The notes: generated by a model not told the origin, from the letters alone. A DNA stretch of 64,000 nt from Toxorhynchites rutilus septentrionalis (GCF_029784135.1 NC_073746.1:9271380-9335379), one strand, 5' to 3'. Positions 22,631 through 33,579 are shown, counted from the stretch's first letter. Program-made: numbers and translations.

Positions 22631-23769
22631 ATGGACACAAGCACCATTCGTACTCAACATGTGAATTATGGCAATCGGCCAGTAGCTCAACGTAGAGGGT
22701 CAAGCAATTCCATGAGAGCACACGATCCCCATGCTAAAAGATTAGCACACACATTAGAAGAAAAGTTAGACCCTTCTGAATACGAAAAGTGGTATGATGA
22801 GCAAATTCAAACAAACAATGAATTTTTCAACGAAGAAAATTATTCAGAACCATTAGAAAACTTAAATTTAATTGATGATGAAACTTCTGAAGAGCCAATT
22901 GAGTCAAAAGAAACTGAAACCAATTTTTTTAGAGAACACAGATTGGGTAGCGAAATGGTTCGATTAAAGAACATTTCCCCGCTTCCGTTTATTAAAGTTC
23001 CCACTACAAAAGGTTACATGAAACTATTAATCGATTGCGGAGCAAATATAAATATAATTTCGAAAAAATGGGCACTCAATTCTGGCAAGAAAATTTTCAA
23101 AATTCCTCAACAACCTGTCAAAGGAGTTACAGGAAAAAATGTTATTTCTGAAGTTACCCATCTTGCAATTTTTTCACCAGTGATCGAAGACACTTACGAA
23201 TTTTCAATTTTTGACTTCCATACATTTTTTGATGGAATTATAGGTACAGGTATAATCTTCAACAAGCTTTTCAACCTTATCTCAAATCAAGAAATTCTGC
23301 AAGTATTCGGTAGAAACCATACATTAAACATTCCTATCCATTTTTATACTCCTACTCCTACACCCAGGAAAATAAACTCCGTAACTGTTACAGAAAAAGT
23401 CAGACTCAATCACCTTACTGAACAAGAAACTTCAAAGCTAATACCCATTCTGAAAAAATATAATGAAATTTTCCATAACCCTAAAAGCACCCTCTCATGT
23501 GCCACAAATGTGAAATGTGACATTCGCACTACTGACGATTTACCAATTTATCAAAAAACATACCCCTATCCCATGGCCTATAAAGATGAAGTGGACAAGC
23601 AAATGAAAAAACTTATCGAATCAGGAATTATAAGACCTTCTAGATCACCCTGGAATTCCCCAGTTTGGATCGTTCCTAAAAAAATGGATGCCTCTGGAGA
23701 AAAAAAATTTCGACTCGTTATTGATTACAGGAAGCTGAATCAGAAAACGATATCTGACAGGTATCCAAT
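22631..23769 (+). pseudogene. Errantivirus pol, 5' part: protease and start of reverse transcriptase
   Basis: The frame is open up to the LINE insertion. A retroviral-type aspartic protease is marked by LIDCGANINIISKKW (about residues 137-151), with a later GIIGTGIIF segment. The reverse transcriptase fingers begin with IIRPSRSPWNSPVWIVPKK and FRLVIDYRKLNQKTISDRYP. At 23770 the LINE starts, so the reverse transcriptase is cut before its palm. The frame then runs into LINE sequence for about 30 meaningless codons to a stop at 23863. The rest of pol resumes at 29816. Confidence 0.88.
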
Positions 23770-23802
23770 CATTCAGCTCGCGCAGTCCGAAGACATCGGT
23801 CG
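23769..23802 (+). promoter_or_regulatory. LINE internal promoter: initiator plus DPE
   Basis: TCATTC at 23769-23774 matches the TCAKTY initiator with its A at 23771 as +1. GGTCG at 23798-23802 falls at +28 to +32 and matches the RGWYV downstream promoter element. This spacing is the known arrangement in TATA-less LINE promoters. Confidence 0.6.
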
Positions 23803-24180
23803 CAAATTTGTTCGCGTCTATTATAAAGTGGAGATTATACCGTTATCAGTTCGTGGCTGGTGAAGTTATTTCGCCCTAACGGGGTTCTCTTTATTGCGCG
23901 AGTGAGGAGAGCAGCAATCACTACCAGCGTGAGGAAGAAGTCCTCCACGGCGGACGCGGTGCGTGTGCCGTATCATCGCTGTGTGTGCTTTAGCATCGTC
24001 ATCGATTCCATCATCGTGTTGTGGTGCGATATACCGTTGCATCTGTGCCGAGCGATTGCCACGCGGTTCGATTGAGACACCGCTTCATTTCATTCGCATT
24101 GGTGTGCGATTTAGGTATAATATATATTAGGTTTAGAAATACAAAAAAAATAAGAATTATATTATTTTATATCTGCCGTA

Positions 24181-25749
24181 ATGGCAGAAGGTCATGTTGA
24201 CATGGAGATTGAAACTACTGTTTCCTCCTCACTAGCTACAACGGGGGCTGGGAAGTCGCTTAAACGCGTTCCCCCCTCAGAAGATGTCTCTTCAGAGAAA
24301 GAGGTAATCTACCTTAACAAGCCCCCCTCAAGAAAATTGGCAAACTTTTCCTCTTCGCCCCCTCAATCTCCCGCTCCCGCTTCCGCTCTACTACCGAACT
24401 TGCCTCCCAGCCCTACTGATACCGCTCCCGTTCAACAATCGACCTTGTCCTCCCCCTCAGTTGTTTCCTCTCCTCGTGTCAAGGTCTATCCAGACGATGC
24501 ACTTGGAGCTGGTCCATGGGTTGTTTTTTTCCGGCCTAAACCAAAAGGAAAGGCAATTAATGTCATTCAGGTTTCGAAAGATCTGGCAAGATTATATTCC
24601 TCCGTGGTCGAAATCTCTAAGGTTAGACCGAACAAACTGCGTGTTGTCGTGAGTGATCGGAAACACGCGAATGCAATTGTGATCGACGAGAGATTCTCCC
24701 TAGAGTATCGCGTCTACGTGCCCTCCCATGACGTAGAAATCTCGGGGGTGGTAACTGAAACTGGTCTGACGTGCGAAATGATAAAAGAAGGAGTTGGTAA
24801 ATTTAAAAGACTCCCGTTGGTGGGTGTTAAAATTTTGGACAGCCGCCAACTAGGAAAAGTATCCCAAGAAGAGGGAAAAACTAAATTCACGCCGTCAGAC
24901 TCGTTTCGAGTAACTTTTGCTGGTTCCGCTCTACCTGACTACGTCATGGTGGGCAAATTGAGATTGCCTGTGCGACTCTTCGTGCCAAAGCCCATGACTT
25001 GCAACAAATGCAAGTCAGTTGGTCACACTTCAGATTATTGTGCCAACAAGGAGCGCTGTGCCACTTGCGGAGAGCAACATGAGGGGAAATCCTGCAGTGC
25101 GACTGAGCATAAATGTCCATATTGCGGGGGATCCCCACACGAGCTCTCAGTTTGTGAAACTTACAAGAGTCGCTGGGAGAAACAGAAGCGCTCTTTGAAG
25201 GAACGCTCGAAACGCACTTTTGCGGATATTTTAAAGGGCGCTTCGCCACTGGCCCAACAACAACAACCAATCAACACACAAAATGTCTTCGCCACGTTGC
25301 CCGTTGACGAAATAGAAGCGGACACAGCTAACGGGGGCACACCGTTCATTTTCCAAGGGAATCCCCGGCGCAAAAATGTGACCACTCCCAAAGTTCAAGG
25401 ACAAGCCCCTCCGGTGATACCCCCTGTTAGCATGCCTAAAAAATCGAGTGCAGCGGACAAGCAAAATCAGGTTCCTCCTGGATTCCGTGGGAATAATTCA
25501 CCTTCGGATGGCCCAGCACTCGAGGGGACATCAAAAACCCCAACTGTCCCTGTTTTTCCGTCCAGTTCAACTTCCCAATCGGGATTTATAAAGTTGTCTG
25601 ACCTTTTGGACCAAATCTTCAAGTGTTTTAATGTTTCCGACTCCATCAGAACCATTGTCATTTCAATGCTTCCAGTATTAAAGACAAGTTTGCAACAATT
25701 GATGCAAACATGGCCCCTCCTTGCAATGATTATCTCTCTTGATGTCTAA
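24181..25749 (+). CDS. LINE ORF1: Gag-like RNA-binding protein with three zinc knuckles
   Basis: ORF1 proteins coat the LINE RNA and form the ribonucleoprotein that is re-inserted. The 522-aa frame starts at ATG 24181 after a 5' UTR of about 410 bases. The first 100 residues are Ser/Pro-rich and disordered-looking. The middle includes GPWVVFFRPK, an RRM-like Gag core. Three CCHC-type knuckles lie at about residues 273-320: CNKCKSVGHTSDYC, CATCGEQHEGKSC and CPYCGGSPHELSVC. A Lys/Arg-rich linker and a Pro/Gln-rich tail follow. The stop TAA (25747-25749) overlaps the start of ORF2 (ATG 25742), so ORF2 is probably translated by coupled reinitiation. No break is seen. Confidence 0.9.
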   Translation: MAEGHVDMEIETTVSSSLATTGAGKSLKRVPPSEDVSSEKEVIYLNKPPSRKLANFSSSPPQSPAPASALLPNLPPSPTDTAPVQQSTLSSPSVVSSPRVKVYPDDALGAGPWVVFFRPKPKGKAINVIQVSKDLARLYSSVVEISKVRPNKLRVVVSDRKHANAIVIDERFSLEYRVYVPSHDVEISGVVTETGLTCEMIKEGVGKFKRLPLVGVKILDSRQLGKVSQEEGKTKFTPSDSFRVTFAGSALPDYVMVGKLRLPVRLFVPKPMTCNKCKSVGHTSDYCANKERCATCGEQHEGKSCSATEHKCPYCGGSPHELSVCETYKSRWEKQKRSLKERSKRTFADILKGASPLAQQQQPINTQNVFATLPVDEIEADTANGGTPFIFQGNPRRKNVTTPKVQGQAPPVIPPVSMPKKSSAADKQNQVPPGFRGNNSPSDGPALEGTSKTPTVPVFPSSSTSQSGFIKLSDLLDQIFKCFNVSDSIRTIVISMLPVLKTSLQQLMQTWPLLAMIISLDV

Positions 25750-28700
25750 TTTAAATAGAGAGGTCGGAGATATCACTGTTTTACAGTGGAATTGTCGTAG
25801 TCTTATCCCTAAATTGGATACATTCAAATTTTTAATTCATAAGTTCAATTGTGATGTTTTTGCTCTGTCCGAAACTTGGCTTTCTTCGCGAGATGATCTC
25901 TCTTTCCACGATTTTAATATCATACGCTTGGACCGTGATGACAGATACGGAGGGGTGCTATTGGGTATCAATAAGTGCCACTCATTTTTTCGAATTGACC
26001 TTCCACCTATTGGAGGGATCGAAGCTGTTGCTTGTCATGCAACCATCAGAGGCAAAGACCTCTGTATTGTCAGCTTGTATTGGCCTCCGAGAGCTGCGGT
26101 TAGCCGCAATCAACTTGTTGACATGTGCTCACTCCTTCCTGAGCCACGATTGATCTTGGGAGACTTCAACTCTCACGGAACTGCCTGGGGGGAACAGTAC
26201 GACGACAATCGTTCATTGTTGATATATGACCTTTGTAACAGCTTCAATATGACCGTTTTGAACACTGGGGAAACAACACGTGTACCTAAACCTCCTGCTA
26301 ACCCAAGTGCTCTTGACCTCTCGCTTTGCTCGAATTCACTATCGTTAGATTGCAAGTGGAATGTAATCCAGGACCCCAACGGCAGTGACCACTTGCCAAT
26401 CAAAATTTCCATCACCATTGGTTCGAATTCTTCTGAATCTATAAACATGGCATATGACCTCACAAGACACATTGACTGGAAAAAATATGCGGACGCAATT
26501 GCTCTAGCCATCAATTCCAGAGATGGTTTGCCTCCATTGGAGGAGTATAACTTCCTTTCTCGTTTGATATATGACAGTGCGGTTCGCGCTCAAACGAAAC
26601 CCATCCCAGGCTCCACTTTTCGTCAAAGGCCTCCCAATCCATGGTGGGATAGCCAATGTTCCAAGCTTTATCAGGATAAATCGAACGCATTTAAAGCTTT
26701 TCGGAAACGTGGAACCATTGAGAATTTTCAAACGTATTTGCACCTTGAAAATCAGTTCAAAAATTTGATCAAAGGGAAAAAACGTGCTTATTGGCGAAAT
26801 TTCGTGGGAGGTTTGTCACGAGAAACGTCAATGAAAAAATTATGGAAAGTGGCTCGAAACATGAGAAATCGCTCTTCAACAAATGAAAGCGAAGAATATT
26901 CACATCGATGGATTTTTAATTTTGCACGGAAGGTTTGTCCCGATTCCGCTCCCGTGCAGAAAATTGTTCGAGATATACCACGAGATAGGTGCGATCTTGA
27001 TTCTGAGTTTTCGATGGTAGAATTCTCTCTTGCTCTCCTTTCATGTAACAATTCTGCTCCAGGAACGGATAGAATTAAGTTCAACTTGTTAAAAAACCTC
27101 CCTGATGTGGCGAAACATCGCTTGTTGAATTTATTCAATCGGTTTCTGGAGCATAATATTGTTCCAGATGATTGGAGACAAGTGCGAATTATAGCTATTC
27201 AAAAACCCGGAAAACCCGCGTCCGACTTCAATTCGTACCGCCCAATAGCAATGCTGTCTTGTATACGGAAATTGTTGGAGAAAATGATCTTGTTTCGCCT
27301 TGATCATTGGGTTGAAACGAATGGCTTACTCTCAGATACACAATATGGGTTCCGCAGGGGCAAGGGGACGAATGATTGTCTTGCGTTGCTTTCTTCAGAA
27401 ATTCAAATGGCTTACGCCGAAAAAAAACAAATGGCTTCAGTATTCTTGGACATAAAGGGGGCCTTTGATTCTGTTTCAATAGAGGTTTTGTCAGACAAAT
27501 TACACTCTCGGGGTCTGCCGCCTCTGTTGAATAATATGTTATATAACTTGCTTTGTGAGAAACAGTTGAATTTTTCTCACGGGGATTCGACAGTAAATCG
27601 GGTCTCCTACATGGGCCTCCCCCAGGGCTCATGTTTAAGCCCCCTTTTGTACAACTTCTATGTAAGCGACATCGACAATTGTCTTACACAAAATTGCAGC
27701 CTAAGACAACTTGCAGATGACGGAGTGGTGTCTGTCGTAGGATCAAACGAGTCCGACCTGCAAGGACCCTTACAAGATACTTTGAACAATTTTTCAACCT
27801 GGGCCATTGGGCTAGGGATCGAATTCTCCACGGAGAAAACAGAGATGGTGGTTTTTTCTAGGAAGCATAGACCAGCAAAACCAAAGCTTCAACTTTTGGG
27901 TAAACCGATCACTCATGCTATGTCATTCAAGTATCTTGGGGTCTGGTTCGACTCCAAATGTACTTGGGGGGCCCATATTAGGTATCTGAGTAAAAAATGC
28001 CAACAAAGAATAAACTTTCTCCGTACAATTACCGGCACCTGGTGGGGAGCCCATCCAGAAGATCTTATAATGTTGTATCGAACAACTATTCTCTCAGTGA
28101 TGGAGTATGGCAGTTTCTGTTTTCAATCAGCTGCCAAAACACACCTCATTAAACTCGAGCGAATTCAGTATCTTTGTCTCCGTATCGCGTTGGGATGTAT
28201 GCCCTCAACGCATACCATGAGTCTCGAGGTTTTGGCAGGCCTACTCCCACTAAAAGATCGCTTCAATTTATTATCTCTTCGGTTCTTCATCCGGTGTAAG
28301 GTCATGAACCCATTGGTGATCGGAAATTTTGAGCAGCTTATCGAGCTAAATTTTCATTCAGGATTCATGAGCTCATATCATGAATTCATCTCCATGCAGG
28401 TTGATCCTTCTTCGTATACTCCCAATCGTGTTTGTTTTCCTGACTACATCAATTCCTCTGTACATTTTGATCTGTTCATGAAGGAGAAAATCCATGGAAT
28501 TCCAGATTATCATCGATCGGGGATCATTCCTACGATCTTCAATGCAAAGTATGGGCGTGTCAATTGTGATAATATGTACTTTACTGATGGGTCCTCTATG
28601 AATGAGTCCACAGGATTTGGAGTGTTCAACGAAATTTTTAGCACCTCCCACAGTCTTCAGAATCCTTGCTCTGTGTATATTGCTGAATTGGCAGCAATAC

Positions 28701-29425
28701 ATTGGGCGCTGGACAGCGTCGCCTCACGACCTGTTGAACACTATTACATTGTAACGGATAGTCTTAGCTCTGTCGAAGCTATCCGTTCAGTGAGGCCGGA
28801 AAAGCACTCGCCGTACTTCCTTGAGAGAATACGAGAAATTTTGAGTGCTTTATCAAGACGCTGTTATGTCATTACCTTTGTCTGGGTCCCTTCACATTGC
28901 TCAATTCCGGGTAACGAGAGGGCTGACTCATTGGCAAAGGTAGGTGCAATTGAAGGCGATATTTATCAGCGTCAAATCGCTTTCAATGAATTTTATTCTT
29001 TAGTCCGTAAAAATACCATCGCTAACTGGCAACGTAAATGGAACGAAGATGAATTGGGCCGGTGGTTTCACTCGATTATCCCTAAGGTTAGCCTCAAACC
29101 GTGGTTCAAAAGTCTGGACTTAAGTCGGGACTTTATTCGCACCTTCTCTCGACTCATGTCCAATCACTGTTCGTTAGACGCGCTACTCTTTCGTTTTAAT
29201 CTTGCCGATGGCAATATCTGTGCTTGTGGCCAAGGTTACCACGACATCGAACACGTTGTTTGTTCGTGCGAGGAGTATCTTGTTGCCAGATCGAATTTAG
29301 AAAACTCTCTTCGGGCTAGAGGAAGGCAGCCCAATGTGCCGGTGAGAGATGTGTTAGCTGGTTTAGACCTTGATTACATGTCCCAAATATATGTCTTCCT
29401 AAAAGCTATCAATCTTCGTGTGTGA
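25742..29425 (+). CDS. LINE ORF2: endonuclease, reverse transcriptase, RNase H
   Basis: This 1227-aa polyprotein nicks the target, copies the LINE RNA in place and degrades the template. Domains in order: APE-type endonuclease (VLQWNCRSLIPK, FALSETWLSS, LILGDFNSHGTAWG, GSDHLPI; residues about 12-225); reverse transcriptase (FNSYRPIAMLSCIRKLLEKM, GFRRGKGTNDC, VFLDIKGAFDSV, MGLPQGSCLSPLLYNFYVSD and the catalytic LADDG near residue 657); RNase H with YFTDGSSM, YIAELAAIHWALDS, IVTDSLSS and PSHCSIPGNERADSLAK (residues about 940-1075); and a C-terminal Cys/His cluster (CACGQGYHDIEHVVCSC). The upstream frame begins with TTG at 25739; I place the start at ATG 25742. All catalytic motifs are present and no stop or frameshift is seen. 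Confidence 0.93.
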   Translation: MSNLNREVGDITVLQWNCRSLIPKLDTFKFLIHKFNCDVFALSETWLSSRDDLSFHDFNIIRLDRDDRYGGVLLGINKCHSFFRIDLPPIGGIEAVACHATIRGKDLCIVSLYWPPRAAVSRNQLVDMCSLLPEPRLILGDFNSHGTAWGEQYDDNRSLLIYDLCNSFNMTVLNTGETTRVPKPPANPSALDLSLCSNSLSLDCKWNVIQDPNGSDHLPIKISITIGSNSSESINMAYDLTRHIDWKKYADAIALAINSRDGLPPLEEYNFLSRLIYDSAVRAQTKPIPGSTFRQRPPNPWWDSQCSKLYQDKSNAFKAFRKRGTIENFQTYLHLENQFKNLIKGKKRAYWRNFVGGLSRETSMKKLWKVARNMRNRSSTNESEEYSHRWIFNFARKVCPDSAPVQKIVRDIPRDRCDLDSEFSMVEFSLALLSCNNSAPGTDRIKFNLLKNLPDVAKHRLLNLFNRFLEHNIVPDDWRQVRIIAIQKPGKPASDFNSYRPIAMLSCIRKLLEKMILFRLDHWVETNGLLSDTQYGFRRGKGTNDCLALLSSEIQMAYAEKKQMASVFLDIKGAFDSVSIEVLSDKLHSRGLPPLLNNMLYNLLCEKQLNFSHGDSTVNRVSYMGLPQGSCLSPLLYNFYVSDIDNCLTQNCSLRQLADDGVVSVVGSNESDLQGPLQDTLNNFSTWAIGLGIEFSTEKTEMVVFSRKHRPAKPKLQLLGKPITHAMSFKYLGVWFDSKCTWGAHIRYLSKKCQQRINFLRTITGTWWGAHPEDLIMLYRTTILSVMEYGSFCFQSAAKTHLIKLERIQYLCLRIALGCMPSTHTMSLEVLAGLLPLKDRFNLLSLRFFIRCKVMNPLVIGNFEQLIELNFHSGFMSSYHEFISMQVDPSSYTPNRVCFPDYINSSVHFDLFMKEKIHGIPDYHRSGIIPTIFNAKYGRVNCDNMYFTDGSSMNESTGFGVFNEIFSTSHSLQNPCSVYIAELAAIHWALDSVASRPVEHYYIVTDSLSSVEAIRSVRPEKHSPYFLERIREILSALSRRCYVITFVWVPSHCSIPGNERADSLAKVGAIEGDIYQRQIAFNEFYSLVRKNTIANWQRKWNEDELGRWFHSIIPKVSLKPWFKSLDLSRDFIRTFSRLMSNHCSLDALLFRFNLADGNICACGQGYHDIEHVVCSCEEYLVARSNLENSLRARGRQPNVPVRDVLAGLDLDYMSQIYVFLKAINLRV

Positions 29426-29805
29426 TTGTCCTTATATCCTTATATTCTCCTTTTCCTTTCCCTTCGCGAGAAATCAAATCCCTTCTTACTAACAATAGAA
29501 TAAGGTGAAATGTAAATACATGTTAGATATAAGATAGGCTTAAGAATTGAGTATGATGAATGTGAGTGCGAATGTGAGTGTGAACATTGTCAACATATCC
29601 TTATATCCCATCCTTTTCCTGAAACAAAATGTCACCCTTCTAAACTCGAGCAAGCCGCGAGTAATCGGTTCTCTACTTCATTAACATTAGAATTAATAAA
29701 AAATGTTTATATATACTTGTAACTATACAAATAGGAGTTTGGCTCCTTTAAACTTATGTAACTGAGCCTGTAAAAATAAACGATTTAATAAAAAAAAAAA
29801 AAAAA
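29426..29805 (+). other. LINE 3' UTR and poly(A) tail
   Basis: Non-coding AT-rich sequence between the ORF2 stop and the A-run at 29791-29805. An aataaa lies at about 29775. The A-run abuts the right-hand target duplication. Confidence 0.8.
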
Positions 29806-29815
29806 GGTATCCAAT

Positions 29816-30872
29816 GCCTGAGATTTCAAATATTTTAGACCAACTAGGAGGAAACAAATACTTTTCAACTCTTGATTTGGCATCAGGATTTCATCAAATA
29901 AGGATGAATCCCAAAGATGTAGAGAAAACCGCTTTTTCGGTCAATTATGGAAAATACGAGTTCATTCGTATGCCATTTAGCCTCAAAAACGCTCCCGCTA
30001 TTTTTCAGAGAGCGATGAACGATGTGTTACGTGAGCACATTGGCAAGCGCTGCTACGTTGATATCGATGACGTAGTTGTATTCGGAAAAGATCTCAACGA
30101 GCATAATGAAAATTTGAAAATTGTGTTGCAAACTTTGGAAAATGCAAACCTGAAAGTTCAATTAGATAAATCGGAATTTCTCCACACTTCGATTGAATTT
30201 CTAGGGTATATTATTTCAGACAAGGGCATTAAACCCAACGAAAAGAAGATAGAGGTAATCAAAAATTTTCCCGAACCGAAAAATTTAAAACAGTTGAGAG
30301 GATTTTTAGGTCTTGTTGGGTACTACAGACGATTCGTTAAAGATTTCGCTAAGATAGCGAAACCACTAACAAATCTTTTGAGAGGGGAGAGAAACCCTGA
30401 TTCTAAAAAACAAATAAGCCTTAATCAAGATGAAATTAAGTGTTTTGAACAAATGAAAATGATTCTTACAAGTAATGACATGCTCATTTATCCTGATTTT
30501 ACTAAACCATTCCTTATTACAACAGACGCATCAAACTTCGCTGTTGGCGCTGTGTTGAGTCAAGGTGAAATTGGCAAAGATAAGCCAATCCACTTTGCAT
30601 CCCGAACTTTGAACAAAGCTGAGGAAAGTTACTCAGCTACCGAGAAAGAGATGCTAGCCATCTATTGGGCACTTAAAGTTTTCAGAAGTTACATTTATGG
30701 ACAGAAATTTAAAATCGTCACCGACCATCAACCACTAACGTTTTCTTTGTCTCCACGAAACGTTAATGCAAAATTAAAAAATTGGAAATCTTACCTGGAG
30801 GAACACGATTATGAAATCGTGTATAAACCTGATAGAAGCAACGTTGTTGCGGATGCCTTGAGTCGCATCTAA
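29816..30872 (+). pseudogene. Errantivirus pol, middle part: reverse transcriptase palm and RNase H
   Basis: Pol resumes right after the LINE. Visible motifs are STLDLASGFHQIRM, YEFIRMPFSLKNAPAIFQRA and the catalytic box YVDIDDVVVF (usually YVYIDDV or similar). RNase H follows with TTDASNFAVGAVLSQG, SATEKEMLAIYWAL, VTDHQPL and a closing NVVADALSRI. A TAA at 30870-30872 stops the frame between RNase H and integrase, while the integrase continues in the same frame afterwards. It is therefore separated from the 5' part by the LINE and from integrase by a stop. Confidence 0.9.
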
Positions 30873-32207
30873 GTTCATTCGTTATCCCCTACCCAACACT
30901 CAGCAGATGACGATGATACAAATTATATTTTATCTACAGAAGCTCCACTTAATGCCTTCCGTAATCAAGTCATCATTGAAAAAGTTAATAGTCATCCAGA
31001 CACAATAGTAACACACCCTTTTCCAGGAATACGTCGTACCGTCATAAGAAGAACTAGCCTGACTGACCAAATTTTAGCAACACTACTTAAAGACTTTTTC
31101 GATCCAACAAAACTAAACGGTTTATATACTTCCGAAGAGATCTTAGGAAAACTTCAAGAGGTCTACAAACAGTTTTTCAGTCGAGCAGGTGTCCTAAAAA
31201 TTCGGTTCACACAGAAAATATTAAAAGACGTTTCAAACCCGGAAGAACAAGAGAAAATCATAAGTGAAACTCATCAAAGAGCTCATCGCGGTATAAATGA
31301 AAACAAAGAACAAATTTTGCGAGAGTTTTACATTCCAAAGCTCACGCAAAATATTCGAAACTTCATTCGAGTTTGTGACGTTTGCAATATATCCAAATAC
31401 GATCGACATCCACTCATAATACCGATTCAAGAAACCCCGATTCCAAGATATCCATTTCAAATTGTACACATCGATATTTTCCAAATTCAAGAACAGTATT
31501 TTCTTTCAAGCATCGATAAATTCAGTAAATATGGACGCATGGTACCGATACGATCTCGTAACGCGACTCATGTGGAAAAAGGAATGTGGACCACACTCAC
31601 ATCCCATGTAGTTCCGGAGTCAATTGTAGTTGACAACGAAAGAGGTCTTCAATCTCCAAACATTCGTGGTTGGATGGCTGAGTTAAACATTCAGGTATAT
31701 CGGACACCAATCCACAAGTCAGAAGTCAACGGTGCAGTAGAACGGTTTCATTCTACCGTCATAGAATTGTACCGAATTCAAAAACAACTTTCTCCCGACA
31801 CAACAGTTAGAAATCTCATTCAAACAGTCATTGAAAAATACAATAACACCATTCACTCCTCTACATCCATGACACCCAAAGAAATTGTATTTGGTAAAAC
31901 GAGGAACCCAAACCAACAGATCGACCCCGACAAATTAGAAGAAATAAGACAAAAACAATACGACGAAATTTTGGCAAATTTGACAAAAACACAGCAAACT
32001 CAATTAACGACATTTAACAAAAACAGAATTGAACCACCCGAACTCGAAATAGGTAAAGAGGTGTTCGTGAAGGACAAAATAATAAGAGCTAAGCATAAAC
32101 CAAAATTTAAAAAACACTTTGTTCAACAAAATAAAAATGTTACATTTAGAAACGAACAAAATTCGAAATTACATAAATCTAATGTAAAAAATATTAATAT
32201 TAACTGA
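30873..32207 (+). pseudogene. Errantivirus pol, 3' part: integrase
   Basis: In the same frame as the upstream RNase H, this stretch encodes a zinc-binding HHCC domain (ETHQRAHRGINENKEQ, then VCDVCN) and a DDE catalytic core (IVHIDIFQIQ, VVDNERGLQ, and NGAVERFHSTVIE with the Glu). A Lys-rich tail follows to the stop at 32207. The first ATG-led frame starts only at 31317, but the domain plainly begins upstream, so translation here would depend on readthrough of the stop at 30870. No break is seen inside the integrase itself. Confidence 0.87.
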
Positions 32208-32221
32208 TTACAGGTTACCCC

Positions 32222-33268
32222 TTGTTCTGGGCCAAAACATTGAATTCACAACGTAAACGAAGAACCAGTGGCGATAGTAAAAATAGGAGAAGCAAAAATT
32301 ATAGAAGGATATCAGAAATATGTTCCTCACCTCTCGACATTCACAAATTACTATCCACGGATGAAATCAGACAAATAGATGAAACTCTCAGTAAACAAGG
32401 CCTACACACAGAACTCCTCGAATAAGTGCTCAACCTCGCGAAGGTGACCATTGGAACAGACAACGAGATACTGCTTTACGTAATCAACGTACCTACATTT
32501 TACCCACAAAACTATGATGATATTAGAATTGAGGCAATCTTCAAGAAATCAGAACGCATCCAACTAAAGGGAAATAACTACATCAAAGGATCTACAGAAC
32601 TTTTACTCCAGAAAAACCCATGTAAACGATTTGGCAATTGGAGCCTTTGTTACAGATCAGACCTAGAAGATGTTTCCGAAGACAGATGCATTTCTAAAAT
32701 AGTCAAGGGAATAGAAAGCAGATGCACATATGAACACGTTTCTACACATCCACCTACAGTCCAACTGAGCCCGACGACGGTGCTCCTTAACGACATCAAT
32801 AACACTCTACATAACACGTGCGGAATTACCGATAGAAACCTGACCGGCTCTTTCATCATCGTATATCGAAACTGTTCAATAACAATTGAAAAGTACAAGT
32901 ATGCTAACAATATCATCAGAACAATCAATCAACGAATCTTCATCCCATCCACAAGTCTGATAGTGATGCAAGAAAGTGTAGAAAACAAAATTGACGTCCA
33001 CTCACTTCACCAACGACAACATCAGCATCTTAAATATTTGGAACATCTCAAGTCAGAGACAACCGTGCATAGTTGGTCTCTCATAGGAGGATTTTCATTT
33101 TCATTTACGTCCATAATCCTCATCATAATTTTCATTCTGATCAAACTTCGATCCCAAGGCACAGTAGTTCAAATCAACCAAAAGAATGAATCAACGGATC
33201 CCATAGAAGCAGTAAACACGCAGTACTATCAACCGGCATCTTCATATTTAGCCAAACCAGCAGTTTAA
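32222..33268 (+). pseudogene. Errantivirus env-like gene, shortened and interrupted
   Basis: Env is the membrane glycoprotein that lets some errantiviruses pass between cells. Two open pieces in one frame (32222-32425 and 32426-33268) are separated by a TAA at 32423. The first piece carries a basic cluster (QRKRR) that may be a furin-type site. The second has several Cys residues, N-glycosylation sequons (for example NNTL and NRNLTG-like text) and a C-terminal membrane span (GGFSFSFTSIILIIIFILIK). Together they give about 347 residues, shorter than the roughly 450-500 usual for errantivirus Env, and no signal peptide is seen. The copy appears non-functional. Confidence 0.72.
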
Positions 33269-33293
33269 CGTTGACCCAGGAGGTTCAACACTC

Positions 33294-33304
33294 AAAGGGA
33301 GAGC
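33294..33304 (+). promoter_or_regulatory. Polypurine tract
   Basis: aaagggagagc directly before the 3' LTR, the expected primer site for plus-strand DNA synthesis. Confidence 0.7.
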
Positions 33305-33575
33305 AGTTATCACCAGACCCACGAAGCTATGATTCGCTAGCAAATAAACAAAACACCCCCGGCAATCATCACGCGAGCAGCGTGCAGAATCCCAGAGCAC
33401 ATTTTTTGCTGACTCAGATCAGCGCATATATTCTTCGAATCAGAGACGATAGCTTTAAGTATACAAATCAAAAATGTAAACCAAATCGAGAAGAATAAAT
33501 TTCAGTTTTATCGAGAACTCCGAGTAGAGCGGTTGGTTTTTTTAAAAAGCCGAAATACCGCAAGGAATCATAATT
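33305..33575 (+). repeat. Errantivirus 3' LTR, 271 bp
   Basis: Same length and ends as the 5' LTR, with one base difference seen by eye (aataaattt here, aataaagtt in the 5' copy). Followed by the TACA target duplication. Confidence 0.92.
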
Positions 33576-33579
33576 TACA

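Larger units (their letters stand above)
23770..29805 (+). mobile_element. Complete-looking LINE (I/Loner-like, RNase H-bearing), 6.0 kb, nested in pol
   Basis: A 10-bp duplication, GGTATCCAAT, flanks it (23760-23769 and 29806-29815), showing target-primed insertion. It has a 5' UTR, two uninterrupted reading frames and a 3' UTR ending in a 15-base A-run. The first bases (T-CATTCAG) fit an initiator element, and GGTCG 28 bases downstream fits a DPE, the internal promoter layout of many insect LINEs. APE endonuclease plus RNase H places it in the I-type group; the precise clade is not decided. It appears full length and possibly competent (inference). Confidence 0.9.
20852..33575 (+). mobile_element. 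Errantivirus (gypsy-group LTR retrotransposon) carrying a nested LINE
   Basis: Two 271-bp LTRs (20852-21122 and 33305-33575) enclose gag, pol and env remnants in standard gypsy order. The 4-bp flanking duplication TACA (20848-20851 and 33576-33579) and the AGTTA...AATT LTR ends match Drosophila gypsy-type elements. I found one difference between the LTRs (an A-G versus A-T position near 21046/33499), so insertion was recent. The coding region is nevertheless broken by a frameshift, stop codons and the 6-kb LINE. Without the LINE the element is about 6.7 kb. Confidence 0.92.
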
